From: Ignelater luminosus
Lineage: Eukaryota; Arthropoda; Insecta; Coleoptera; Elateridae
DNA length: 64,000 bases
NCBI GenBank assembly: GCA_011009095.1
Contig: VTPC01091300.1
Coordinates: 107,034 to 171,033, forward strand
Direction of reading: 5' to 3'
The notes beneath the pieces are model-generated. The model did no database searches. It worked only from the letters and a program-made list of their open reading frames with translations, and had not been told where the DNA came from. This document shows positions 47,226 through 57,169 of the stretch, in pieces (position 1 is the stretch's first letter; the number at the start of each line of letters is the position of its first letter). The translations under genes were made by a program, and so were the position numbers.

Positions 47226-48713
47226 TGTCTAAATTGCGAACAACTGATTTCTGATTGAAGTCGAAACTTCTAGTTCACAGATTTTAATTGAAGAGAACTT
47301 AACAACTTTTTTTAGATAAAAAGTTAGAACCCCCAACCAATCAGCTGAGCTTCTCCAAATAATGCTTTGTTTCTTTGCCAGCAAGAATAAATTGCAAATA
47401 ACAAATTGAGCAAAGGGATGTAGTGAACAACTGCTGCCTACAAATATCAAATGAAAATAGTGGATGTACCATGATCTTTATTAGCGGGAAGGGCGACGAT
47501 TTTTGAGATGATGAGTATCGGTAGATTTAATCATGGGAGTACTGACCAAATAATACGCGAAAATTGAATGAGAAGAAAGCAACATCATTATTATACATTT
47601 AGCGAGCTTACTTTTGGTTTCTTGGTTTTTATTTATAGCGATATTGTTTATTTTCTAGTTCTAAGTCAAGAACTCCCAACACATCGAGATCAAATGATAT
47701 GGAAAGTTTACGTTCGATGTTTTTGGTAATGAAAAGACATTAGAGAGAGTGCTATTATCATTGTCGCAAAATCAGATTATTGCGGATACCTTGTGATCTC
47801 GGGCATGCTATGGGCAAAGTACCAAAAGTACCTTTCACGATCTTCTTTTCGCTTTAGTAGAAGTTCGGACAAATGGCAACTACATTTAGCTTTTTCAAGA
47901 TTTTCTCATTCACTCTAGAATTCTTAGAGTACTCGCTATCACAATTTACACACACCAGTGTCACGTGTTGCAACCTTTTTTCTTCTTGATAGAAGGACTA
48001 TTACAAGCGCATATTTATTTACTATGTCTGACAGTTGATAAGCTCATGCTTAGATTTCCGACATTTGAAGCAACGAAAATGTCCGCCGATGTACGGATTC
48101 ATGGGAAAAAAGTATAAAGCTAATTTCAAGTCTATGTATGAATTCTTTTTTGTAGAGAGGCATATCACAAGCACATACTGGCGCTCATTGACAATTGCAA
48201 GCTGTGTGGCCAAAGTTCAAACATTTGAAGCGGCAAAAACATCCGGAAATGTACGGTTTCTTCAGAAAAGAGTATAAAGCTAGTCTAAGTCTGTGTATTA
48301 ATCATCATTTTGATGGAGAAAGATATTGCATATTTGCGCTCTTTGACAGTTGGAACCTCTGTGGTTAAGCCTCTGACATTTGAAGCAGCAAAAATATTTG
48401 GCTGTGTATGTCTCCCTAAAAACGAATAAATCTAGTCAGTGTACTAGTCTTCTTCTTGAAGGGAAAGGATATTACCAACAATCTTGCGCTGTTTGACAGT
48501 TGGCAGCTGTGTGTGTATTTGAAGCAGGAAAGAAGTCCGGTAGTGTACATTTCATGGGAAAAGAATATAAAGCTGATCTAAGTCTGTATACTAATCTTTT
48601 TGACGGACACATGCGATTTTTGACAGTTGCTAACTGTATGACCAAACCTCAAACGTCTGAAGCAGCAAAAACATACGGCAAGGTATAGTTTTATGGGAAA
48701 AAATTTAAAACTA

Positions 48714-48722
48714 GTCTAAGTC
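48714..48722. repeat. 9-bp target-site duplication, left copy
   Basis: GTCTAAGTC, repeated at 49413-49421. Uninterrupted array units (for example near 48284 and 48713) carry the same word once in the same place, which shows the pre-insertion state. Confidence 0.85.
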
Positions 48723-49412
48723 GGGTTACGGGCATCTCCCGGCGACCTTTTCCCGGCACGGACTATTTCCGGCACGGAATTTTCCCGGCACGGATATTTC
48801 CCGGCGTACACGTAAAATTGGGGTTATAACTATGCTTAGGCCACATGTAGTAACGTAATATTGAGCTGGTTATAACCTCTAACCTAACCATTAACCTAAC
48901 ATCTATCCTAACCTCTCAGCTAACCTCTCACCTAACCTCTAACCTAACCTATAATCTAATCTCTAACCTAACGTCTATCCTAGCCTCTAACCTAACTTCT
49001 AACGTAACCTCTAACCTAACCTCTCACCTGACCTCTAACCTAATGTCTAACCTAACCTCTAACGTAACCTCTAACGTAACCTCTAACCTAGCCTCTAACT
49101 AAACCTCTAACCTAACCTTTAACCGATCATCTAACAGGCTCTCTCGCTGATGACTGGTTATAACCAGCGCAATATTACGTTACTACATGATATTGCGGAC
49201 TAAGCATAGTCAAAACCACAATTCTACGTGTATGCTGAGAAATATCCATGCTGGGAGAAATTCACGCCGGGAGATATACTTGCCGGGAGAGATCTGTGCC
49301 GGAATACTTTCGTGCCGGGAGAAGTCCACGCCGGGAAAATTCCGTACCGGGAAAAGTCCATACCGGAAGATGTCCCTGCCGGGCGAAATCCACCGGGAAC
49401 TGCCCGGTTCCC
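48723..49412. mobile_element. Foldback-type transposon inserted in the knuckle array
   Basis: This 690-bp element begins GGGTTACGGGCATCTCCCGG and ends with the inverted counterpart, CCGGGAACTGCCCGGTTCCC. The outer arms are tandem subrepeats of about 16-17 bp built on CCCGGCACGGA: about five on the left (48737-48805) and about ten on the right (49250-49400), so the arms are unequal. Inside them is a conventional inverted segment (ACACGTA-AATT-GGTT to GGTTATAACC; left about 48805-48880, right about 49155-49235). The centre is a telomere-like minisatellite. A 9-bp duplication flanks it. Long subrepeat arms and a 9-bp duplication are the hallmarks of Drosophila FB-type elements, which are linked to the Mutator group. 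There is no transposase, so it is non-autonomous. Confidence 0.85.
48874..49139 (+). repeat. Telomere-like 12-bp minisatellite (CTCTAACCTAAC)
   Basis: About twenty degenerate copies of CTCTAACCTAAC form the foldback core. The unit equals CCTCTAA plus CCTAA, so every other half is the insect telomere repeat (TTAGG on the other strand). Variation such as CTAACGTAAC and CTATCCTAAC is scattered. It is interstitial, not a chromosome end. Confidence 0.85.
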
Positions 49413-49421
49413 GTCTAAGTC
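49413..49421. repeat. 9-bp target-site duplication, right copy
   Basis: GTCTAAGTC, identical to 48714-48722; the array sequence resumes directly with TGTGTAATAAA. Confidence 0.85.
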
Positions 49422-50455
49422 TGTGTAATAAAATTTTGTCTTTGATGGAGAAGGATATCACACGCGCTCTTTGATAGTTGCTAACTTTATGGCCAAACCT
49501 GAAACATTTAAAGCAACAGAAAGATTCGGAAAATGGGAAAATAATATAAAACTTGTCTAAGTCTATGTATTAATCTTCTTTTTGACAGAGAAGGATATCA
49601 CATACTTGCGCTTTTTGCCAGTTGCTAGCTGTGTGGCCAAACCTCAAACATTTGAAGCGGCATATAGACCCGGAAATGTACGATTTCCTGGAAAAAATAT
49701 AAAGCTAGTCTAAGACTCTGTACTAATGATCATTTTGATGAAGAAGGATATTGCATATTTGCGCTTTTTGACAGTTAGTACCTGTGTGATCAAATCTCTG
49801 ACATTTGAAGCAGCAAAAATATCTGGCTGTGTACGGATTTCTGAAAAAAGAATAAATCTGGTTTACGTCAGCATACTAATCTTCTTCTTGAAGGGGAAGG
49901 ATATTAGCAACACATTTTTGCGCTGTTTGACAATTGGCAGTCTAACATTTGAAGCAGGAAAAAAGTTCGGTAATATACCGTTTCGTGGAAAAGAATATAA
50001 AACTAGTTTAAGTCTGTGTTCGAATGTTATTCTTGATGGGGGTTATCATAAACACCTACTTGCAATCCAGACATTATACAGTTTCATGGAAAAAGGGTTC
50101 AAAACCACTTCAAGTTCATGTAATAGCCTTTCTCTTAATAGAAAAGACTATTACCACACATACTTGTGCTTGTTTGACAGTTGGTAGATGTGTGCTCAAA
50201 TCTTTGACATTTAAAGCAGCGGAAAGGTTTAGTAATGTATGGTTCCAAGGTGAAAAGTATATCACTACTGTAAGTCTATTTGGTAGCTTTCTTCTTTTTC
50301 TTCATGATAGAGAAGAGGATCACAAACAGGTACTTACTGTCTTTAACAGTCGACTTGGTAGCTCTGTGCTCAGATTTCTGACATGAGAAAGAGCAGAAGT
50401 AGCCTGGAATGTATCGTATCATAAAAAATGTTCACAGCTACTTGATGTGTATGTG

Positions 50456-51089
50456 CTAAATATCTTGCCCAGTTAGAAAAAAAAACTGAAACTAAAAATC
50501 AATCAACTCTGAAAAAGTTTGCTGTCTTCTTTACATTCCTTATTTAATGCTGGACATATAAAAAAACAACTAAAATTACAATAAGATATAGTTGGCGTTG
50601 GAAGGATTAAGTAGGATACTTCACTACTGTTACGTACCTCTCTTTGCTAATCACATCTGGATTAAAATTGGGATAACCTTATTTCACACCCCTTTCCAGA
50701 AGAGAAAAGAGTCTGTGCAAGGTATATCAAAAAGAAGAGATGACTTAGATGGTTGTTCACTAATTAGCATAAGAACAGAAATAGATTTTGAGCAAATTAT
50801 ATCAGAACTCATAAATTCAAAACTTTTATCCTAAATGCCAACACTGTTTGTTCAGCAGGTTTACACATGATACGATATTAATTAAGAGAAAGCTCGAGCC
50901 CAAAGGAAACCGAAGAGGTTGGTGGGAGACAAGCAATGGACATAAAATGATGTAAGCAAAATCAGTACAGAGGCAGAATGAAAGCAAAATGAAGAAAGAA
51001 AGGAAAAAGAAAATTTGAATGATAGTTTTCAGGTGTACCTTCTTAATATTTAATAAGATGTTGCTCTACTCATCTCAGAAATTATATAC
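50456..51089. other. Intronic non-coding stretch
   Basis: AT-rich Lar intron sequence with no feature I can support; the 80-residue frame at 50592-50834 has no recognisable content. Confidence 0.4.
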
Positions 51090-51432
51090 AGGGTGGCCCA
51101 ATGAAAACGAAATAGACTGAATAACTCCCACGAACATAATTTCTAGAAAAATCGCAAAAACACGTCGATTTGTATTGGAAGGAGGACATTTTTTACGTCC
51201 AACTAAATCGACCGAACTTAAAAATTCAAACGGGGTAATATGGAGAATTGAAAGGCCTTTCCAATGATGTGTCACTTGAACTCCCTTCTAATTAGAAATT
51301 TTTGAGGAGTGAAGTTTAGGGTTTGAAACGATGTTTCCTGCCCAATACAAATCGACGTGTTTTTGGGTTTTTCTTCCAAAAATTATTTCCGTTGGAGTTA
51401 TTCAGCCTGTTTCGTTTTTGTTGAACCACCCT
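51090..51432. mobile_element. Palindromic MITE, about 343 bp, AGGGTGG ends
   Basis: The left end AGGGTGGCCCAATGAAAACG is the diverged reverse complement of the right end CGTTTTTGTTGAACCACCCT. Further in, CTGAATAACTCC pairs with GGAGTTATTCAG and AAACACGTCGATTTGTATTG pairs with CAATACAAATCGACGTGTTT. Arms are about 100 bp around a 130-bp spacer. TA-rich flanks (TATAC before, ATAT after) fit a TA target. The TACAGGGTG-type end is shared by many insect mariner-like MITEs. No coding content; it lies in the Lar intron. Confidence 0.75.
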
Positions 51433-54400
51433 ATATTTTCCAAGGCCAACAAATAGAGCAGATACTAAACAAGGGAACATCTGATTAAACTCAAAAGATA
51501 AAAATCAGGATTGTGGCAGCTCTTTGAGAATATCTAGTTTTCCATCCGATTCTCGAGATGACTGTAGTCCGACATGAAATAAATATTGTTGCGTTTTTAC
51601 ATTTTTAAAAATTCCCAAATTTTGTGGATGCGGACGTCGTTTCTAACAAATAAACGCTGTTAGTTATACAATTAGGAGTATCCTATTGTGTTTTGATCTA
51701 GGCGTTGGAAGCATTATTTTCATTCGCATATCACAAAAAAGTTTTGTAAAATTACTTTAAAATTCTTATTTTCCGGATAACGGAAAACACCTAACTGATT
51801 TAGATATGTCCATCCATTTCAATATTATCCACCTAGACGGGCTCATGTTAATATGGAGAATGTGGCTTCGCTTTTTTCCTATCCCTTTTGCATTAAATTT
51901 TTAAAGCCCATCTACTCTGCACTTTAAAGTAAAGGCGAAGCTCACTTTACCAATATAAAAGTACTAAGGCATCTAAAGGTTTTTTTCAGAGCGGTAGACG
52001 TATTTATCAGCGTAATTTAAAGTTGTAGACCTTTAGTCATGTACAAATAAAACAAAAACGCTGAAAGTAAAAATTTCATTGCTTTTACAAACCTTTTTAA
52101 CTGGGTTCATACAACCTATAAATTGTTGTTTCACAAATGTGTTTGTAGTAGTTTGTATTTAAAGCATGACGCAAAAAAAGCTCAATATGTAGTCGACATA
52201 CATAGCCCAGTAATTATGAATGACATACTGCTATTTCTTTTCGCCATCGGAGTAGTAATAATTCAAAATCTATAAATCAAGTGAAAATTGACGTTAGCTA
52301 CTGCATCACACTACGTAATTGTGTTGGTTGACAGTTAGTTAGTTTATTGGTTTCTTTCTGATCAATTCAATAAGACCAAAGCTTGGCTCTACACTTAGCC
52401 ACGTTGAAAGATACTATTTAATATCTGCCGAACTCTTAGTTAGAGTACTTAAGCAGAATATACTTAATTTAATTAAAAATTAAAAAAAAAATTTGACTTG
52501 TTTTTTGATTTATATTAAGATTCTAATGGTAGCTTTATTCTTGATATAAAGGAGCGAGACTGTCATACAAAGACAAGAAGTAACCAAATAAATGGTATGG
52601 AATAGTGTAGAGTACACATTATGCTGCAGTCGCAGGCAATTGATCTGGGCTGAATTTAGGACTAGTAATTTATGTACGATTTCAACCGAGTTCGATGCTT
52701 CCTGTCAACATTTCATTCATTTCACCATCTCGTGAAAGCTTCACGAGTCATGCGGATTTTTGTCATTCTAGTTCATGAAGACTTTCATTCTACGTTCCTT
52801 AGTAGCAATGAAATGTTAGAACTGAAAGTTATGATGTTTCTTCATGTTTTGAACGCAATTTGCTTCTTCAAGACCTTCTTAGAGTTTCTTCATAACATTG
52901 CCAAATTGACAGTCGTGGATTATCTTCAGAAAAAATCAGACACTCAATAACTGATCGTCTGTTTGGTTTTAGCTTGCCAACTGCATCAAATCATTCCTGC
53001 GCACGGATAGATTTATCGACTACTACCACATCGTAGTTGAATTCCTGTAAAAGACCTATTGATAACCCAAAGCATTTTCATCAGTTGTGATGAACTGCAC
53101 CTAAAAAGTGTTAAAAAAGCTGTATCTTTCATTAAGTTAATTCTTGGTAAAATGAGAGCTTTCACTTTTGTTTGCTACAATGTGGCAAGGAAAAAGATTT
53201 CCAGCTTTAGTGAAATCAAACTCGAAGTTGAGCTCAAACACCTACTGAAGTGAATAATCAAAGACAGACACCTAGCTTGCATCCTAGTCCTGGGTAACAT
53301 TTCTACGATACTGAATAATCAAATTCACATTTAGGTTTCAACTGTCTCATTCTTTCACTTTTCTCTTTTTGGACATCACTGCTTGTGGCCTAGAAGAATG
53401 CAATATTGCGGTGAGAATTTAACCCAAAACAGAATGGACGAATGGTCATTGGTGGGATATGGAAGGATCTGAAGTATAACAGAAACTTGAGCTGAAATAT
53501 CTAAACTGTTTCAATTTAGATCAAGTCAGCATGTGCTAGTCCTTGACATGACATGAATGCAGCACCTTTTTTAAGGACAGAATAAAGTTACCCATATATC
53601 TATTACATCGTGGAGTTTCAACATCAGACGATCCACCCACCGTCCGAGAATGATCGAAAAGTCAAAACTGGCATTTGGACCTTTCTCAAGAACTCATTAG
53701 TACGCAACTCAAAACAATTTTATTCAATCATTGAATAACAAGTCTACTCAAAACTTCAATTTGCAAACAGAAACACATCAAAGTTGTCATTAAGAATTTC
53801 TTAGCACAGTCAATTCACGAAGTTCTGACTAGTGGATCACTTATTTGTCCATACTATATTTCACATCTTAGACATTCGAGACTCGAAGGAAATTTAGAAA
53901 CAAAAAATGATAGTAAGATCAAATTTGATTTTTCTACAAAGAAGTATTACAACTCGAATTGCGAAAGTTTGTCAACGAGACTCAAGCGATCTCCATCTAA
54001 CAACAACGCATAGGCGACCTCCAAAGGTCACTATATCAACAAACTAAAATATTGCACTAGCTGTACCTGCGGCGGTGTGTACAATTCCATAGAACAAGTA
54101 AATCAGGTTTCAGGGATACTTTAGGAGATTAGACAGCGATGAACTCTTAATTTTTGAAATTACACAAAAGTGAAAAAGGCACCACAGGTGTATAGATTTC
54201 AAAATCTCGCTCTGTTAATGTCAGCCAACAAATTCAAGAATTGTGTTGGACCAAAGAAGTCTATTGAAATTCGAACTTGTTTATCTAGTTCATAACTGAG
54301 ACCAGATAATCAAATAACCAGGATGTGGGAAAGTACGCTTGATGTATCACCTGGAACTTATTGTCAATAGCAATCGACTTTAATGATATACTTGTACGTA

Positions 54401-54924
54401 ATATCTGTCACGCTATGTTGAATAATTCTTTTGATTGCAGTGAAGAAAATTTTTCCGATAGTGAGGGTAAGAGCATGTTGTACTGGTTCTTAAAGATCAA
54501 GGAAAAACTGTGGTACGAGATTAAGTCTAATAGATACAACTTTTGTTGGTGTTTGAGAGGCACCTTAACCTTGCAAACAGACATTTAGTTTGATTTTGTT
54601 TAGTTCTGCAGCCTCTAGACAATTTCAGTGACTGTAGTTCTGCAATTTGGATTTACTACTGGGTGTTTTTCTTGAAAACCTAGTACTAGATGGTTAGACC
54701 ATACGTTAATTTTTCGACTCGAGATAAATTGGAACTGTTATCTACGGCAAGCCTCAGAAGTTCTCGAGATTCTAGAATTCCGGACGTTTTGGAAAACAAA
54801 CAAGAGCTTTGTTTAATTAAATTTAGACAAGTAAGCGAGCAGAGGAAATTTTGGAATTTGTTCATATGATGGTACTGTTTACCTGTTGACGCTTGCAGTT
54901 AATTGTCGAGTAAAAATATCTTTT
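51433..54924. other. Intronic stretch without recognised features
   Basis: The part to about 52600 is AT-rich. From about 52660 to 54600 it is less AT-biased and holds several 64-92-residue frames on the + strand (52672-52950, 53059-53253, 54361-54588). I tried both strands for retroelement RT, RNase H and integrase blocks and found none that held up. A decayed unknown transposon is likely. Confidence 0.35.
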
Positions 54925-56430
54925 TAAAAATAAGAGCCAGAAAAGAAGAGCATTGGGAAAAGTTCACAAAAGACATTGAACATGATTTTTATGGTAGCGA
55001 AAGATAGTAGAGTCTGGAAATGATTAAGATCTATAAAGAAATAAACACAATAGATATGAAATAATGTGCAAATTATTTCAAAACACTCTACAAGAAGACA
55101 ACCACGCCACAATCCTGAAAACTGACACCCAGTAATCAAAGTGAATANNNNNNNNNNATAAGAGAATATCAGGTATGTTATCTAAAGCTATAAAAAAACT
55201 AAACGAACAAATAAAATAATATGATGGACAAAGTCCGAAAAGGAAAATAACGACATTATTTAATAAAATAGTTGAACGTGAAAACATCCCACAGAAAAGA
55301 AGATAAGAAGAATCCAGCAAATTAATGAGTACGGGCAATATCAAGACTGTTCACCGGACTAATCGTAGAGACCCTAAGTGACTTATCCCAATCAGCGACG
55401 AACAAGGATTCAGGAAGAATTGATTAGCAACGGATGCAATATACATGATCCGACAAATCGCCGGAGAAAGCTGTTGAATACAACAATCCAGTCTTGCTAT
55501 ATTTTGTTGACCTTTGACAGAATAAGATTAAACGATGTAATAGAGATCCTTAAAGAGAAGAATATTCCGTTAAAAACCACCAGAATTATAGAAGAGCTTA
55601 ACTACTAAAATTCTATCAAAGGCAAACTAACAGACAAAATTTCTATAAACCCTGGAATTAGTCAAGGTGACAGTGTAAGCCGTCTACTATTGAACCTGAT
55701 GATAATGGATAAATTCATAGAAGGTGTGAGAACAATGAAAGGGTACTAACTAGGAAACTGATTTTCAACATAATTTGTTATGCAGACGATGTGGTCCTAA
55801 TTGCCAGCAGTGAAGATGATTTATGTACAAAAATTCCTTCACAAGTGTAACATCACAGCCGAAAAAAACAAAATGCTTACCATTTTCAAAGAACCTGTAA
55901 GATGCAAAGTAGTAATCAATACTAAAGCAATAGAACAAACAATGACTTTTAATTACTTAGGAGTTAACATAACATCGAATGTAATATGGAGAAATAAACA
56001 TCTAAAGATTGAAGCCAAAACGAGAATATACAAGATCTGTGTACGCTCAATATTAACCTATACCATAGAAACCAGAGCTGACACTAACCAAACGAAACAA
56101 TCGCTAAGAACATCTGAAATGAAAATCTTTAGATACGTGGTAGGAAGAACTCCACGCGACCATACAAGAAGTGAGAACATTAGCCAGCATATCCAAGACA
56201 TAGTAAGATGGGATCGAGAAAGAAGAAGAAACTGGAAACAAGACATTACCAGAATGGTTGAAGACATAACAGTAAAGGCGGCACGAAACAACAAACCTGA
56301 GTGATCCAGACCACTGAGAAGACCTCCTGAAAGATGACGAGATAGCTGAATATTAGTCTTTCAGGAGAAAAATGATCAGTAAAACACAGGCCAAAAACCT
56401 AACGCAAGAAGAAATAGAAGAAGATTAAAG
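54925..56430 (+). mobile_element. LINE reverse-transcriptase copy (endonuclease-RT type)
   Basis: On the + strand the blocks are LFNKIVERENIPQ (about 55260), LISNGCNIHD (about 55420), FDRIRLNDVIEILKEKNIP (about 55512), INPGISQGDSVSRLLLNLMM (about 55644), the catalytic YADD (55779-55790) in IICYADDVVLIASSEDD, FNYLGVNITS (about 55948) and a thumb/C-terminal region to about 56300. It is frameshifted after the YADD block (frame 3 to the 167-residue frame at 55801-56304). The RT block carrying the first catalytic Asp is shortened to LLTFDRI, and a segment is missing between FNYLGVNITS and the next block, IWRNKHLKIEAK. The 3' end is probably the EEIEED codons near 56415. It is inactive and lies in the Lar intron, same strand. 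A 10-base gap falls in its 5' part. Confidence 0.85.
55148..55157. other. Assembly gap (10 N)
   Basis: Ten unknown bases inside the LINE copy; the real length is unknown. Confidence 0.95.
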
Positions 56431-57007
56431 CTGTAATAAGTGTGACTCCAGACCAGGCCTTTTCGAGAATTTGAAAATCTTCCTAGGATTGTAGTGTCTT
56501 TCCAAAATTTTCGAAAATCAAGAAAGAATTGGAAAAGAAGAATTTCAAGAACAGAGCTTTTTGCAGCCTAAGTTTATAACGCAATGCTCAGGCTATATCG
56601 AAAACACTTTGGTAGACTTACCTAAATTTGATTATTACTCTCTACTTCAGGACGATGGACTTGTACCTCATATATCAAAAATTTCATCTGAGAAGATGTA
56701 GGAGATGGATCGATTGATTTGTCGATGACAAAGGATTTTATGACCCGAGACAGAAGAGGGTACTAGAGTTGCTAGAACTAAAAAGTGTTTCCTAACTGCC
56801 TTAAGGGAGAGTGGTTAGAGGTAGTACAATTTAAGCTTGGTGCGCTTTGGTTAAATGGTTTGTTGTGTTTTAATCAAAGTTGCTCAGTACAAATAGAGAA
56901 TTCAACCAAGAACGTTGTCTAAATTAATAGATTTGATTGCAAATGAAAGAATTGCCAATATTTTCAATATAAAGAAATTGGAGTACATTTTGGATCATTT
57001 GTTACAG
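56431..57007. other. Intron 3' end before the second Lar exon
   Basis: No repeat or gene recognised. The acceptor TTTGTTACAG ends at 57007. Confidence 0.5.
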
Positions 57008-57169
57008 GAACGCAATCACGTTACCAAGTAAAGGATTTTCCTGATGGTGGAGCATTACTTCGGATAGAACCCGTACGTGCAGGAAGAGACGATGCCACCT
57101 ATGAATGTGTTGCTGAAAATGGTGTTGGCGATGCTGTTAGTGCAGAAGCTACGCTTGTCGTTTTTGAAG
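57008..57169 (+). CDS. Lar: Lar receptor tyrosine phosphatase, exon for second half of Ig domain 1
   Basis: This 162-base exon completes the first Ig domain. It starts with TQSRYQVKDFPDGG, directly continuing the RVSG of the previous exon, and contains LLRIEPVRAGRDDATYEC with the F-strand Cys that pairs with the Cys in FYCAARG. Next come VAENGVGDAVSAEATL and VVFEG. The RIEPVRAGRDDA-YECVAENGVGDAVSA-ATL run is nearly the Drosophila Lar sequence as I recall it, which fixes the identity within the LAR/PTP-delta/PTP-sigma family. It is flanked by TTTGTTACAG and GTAAGT and is phase 1 at both ends. The next exon, for Ig domain 2, lies beyond the window or was not recognised. Confidence 0.95.

Larger units (their letters stand above)
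47978..50455 (-). repeat. Tandem array of about 12 zinc-knuckle (CCHC) coding units
   Basis: Units of 127-169 bp repeat with a TGACAGTTG landmark at 48029, 48189, 48344, 48494, 48621, 49472, 49616, 49769, 49928, 50175 and 50344, plus one truncated unit near 50050. On the - strand each encodes a segment like PYITKPFRCFKCQ followed by a CX2CX4HX4C knuckle. Intact knuckles occur in the units at 48029 (CFKCRKSKHELINC), 48344 (CFKCQRLNHRGSNC), 49769 (CFKCQRFDHTGTNC) and 50175 (CFKCQRFEHTSTNC). Others lose one ligand, for example C to R, W or Y, or have deletions at 48494 and 49928. The PYI-FRCFKCQ-GH pattern is that of retrotransposon Gag/ORF1 knuckles. Linkers contain stops and the mean unit length is not a multiple of three, so a single long protein is unlikely now. 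Confidence 0.8.
45887..57007 (+). other. Lar: Lar intron within Ig domain 1, about 11.1 kb
   Basis: The intron starts GTAAGC and ends TTTGTTACAG, phase 1, interrupting the first Ig domain between its C and later strands. It contains a LINE RNase H scrap (47158-47205), the zinc-knuckle array (47978-50455) with its nested foldback element, a MITE (51090-51432) and a LINE RT copy (54925-56430). The other sequence is AT-rich and uninformative. Confidence 0.9.

Noticed and set aside
48022-48688. Single long multi-knuckle gene across the array
   Set aside because: Unit lengths (127-169 bp) often shift frame and linkers contain stops, so no continuous product can be read from the present sequence.
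49187-49474. Overlapping 95-, 83- and 66-residue frames with repeated REI-PGE motifs
   Set aside because: They are translations of the foldback element's 16-17-bp subrepeats in three frames, not a repeat protein.
52660-53260. Possible Ty3/gypsy RNase H and integrase on the - strand (VQFITTDENALGYQ, LQEFNYDVVVV)
   Set aside because: The spacing between the two look-alike motifs is about 15 bases where a real RNase H needs many tens of residues, and the integrase-like HHCC match has the wrong ligands.
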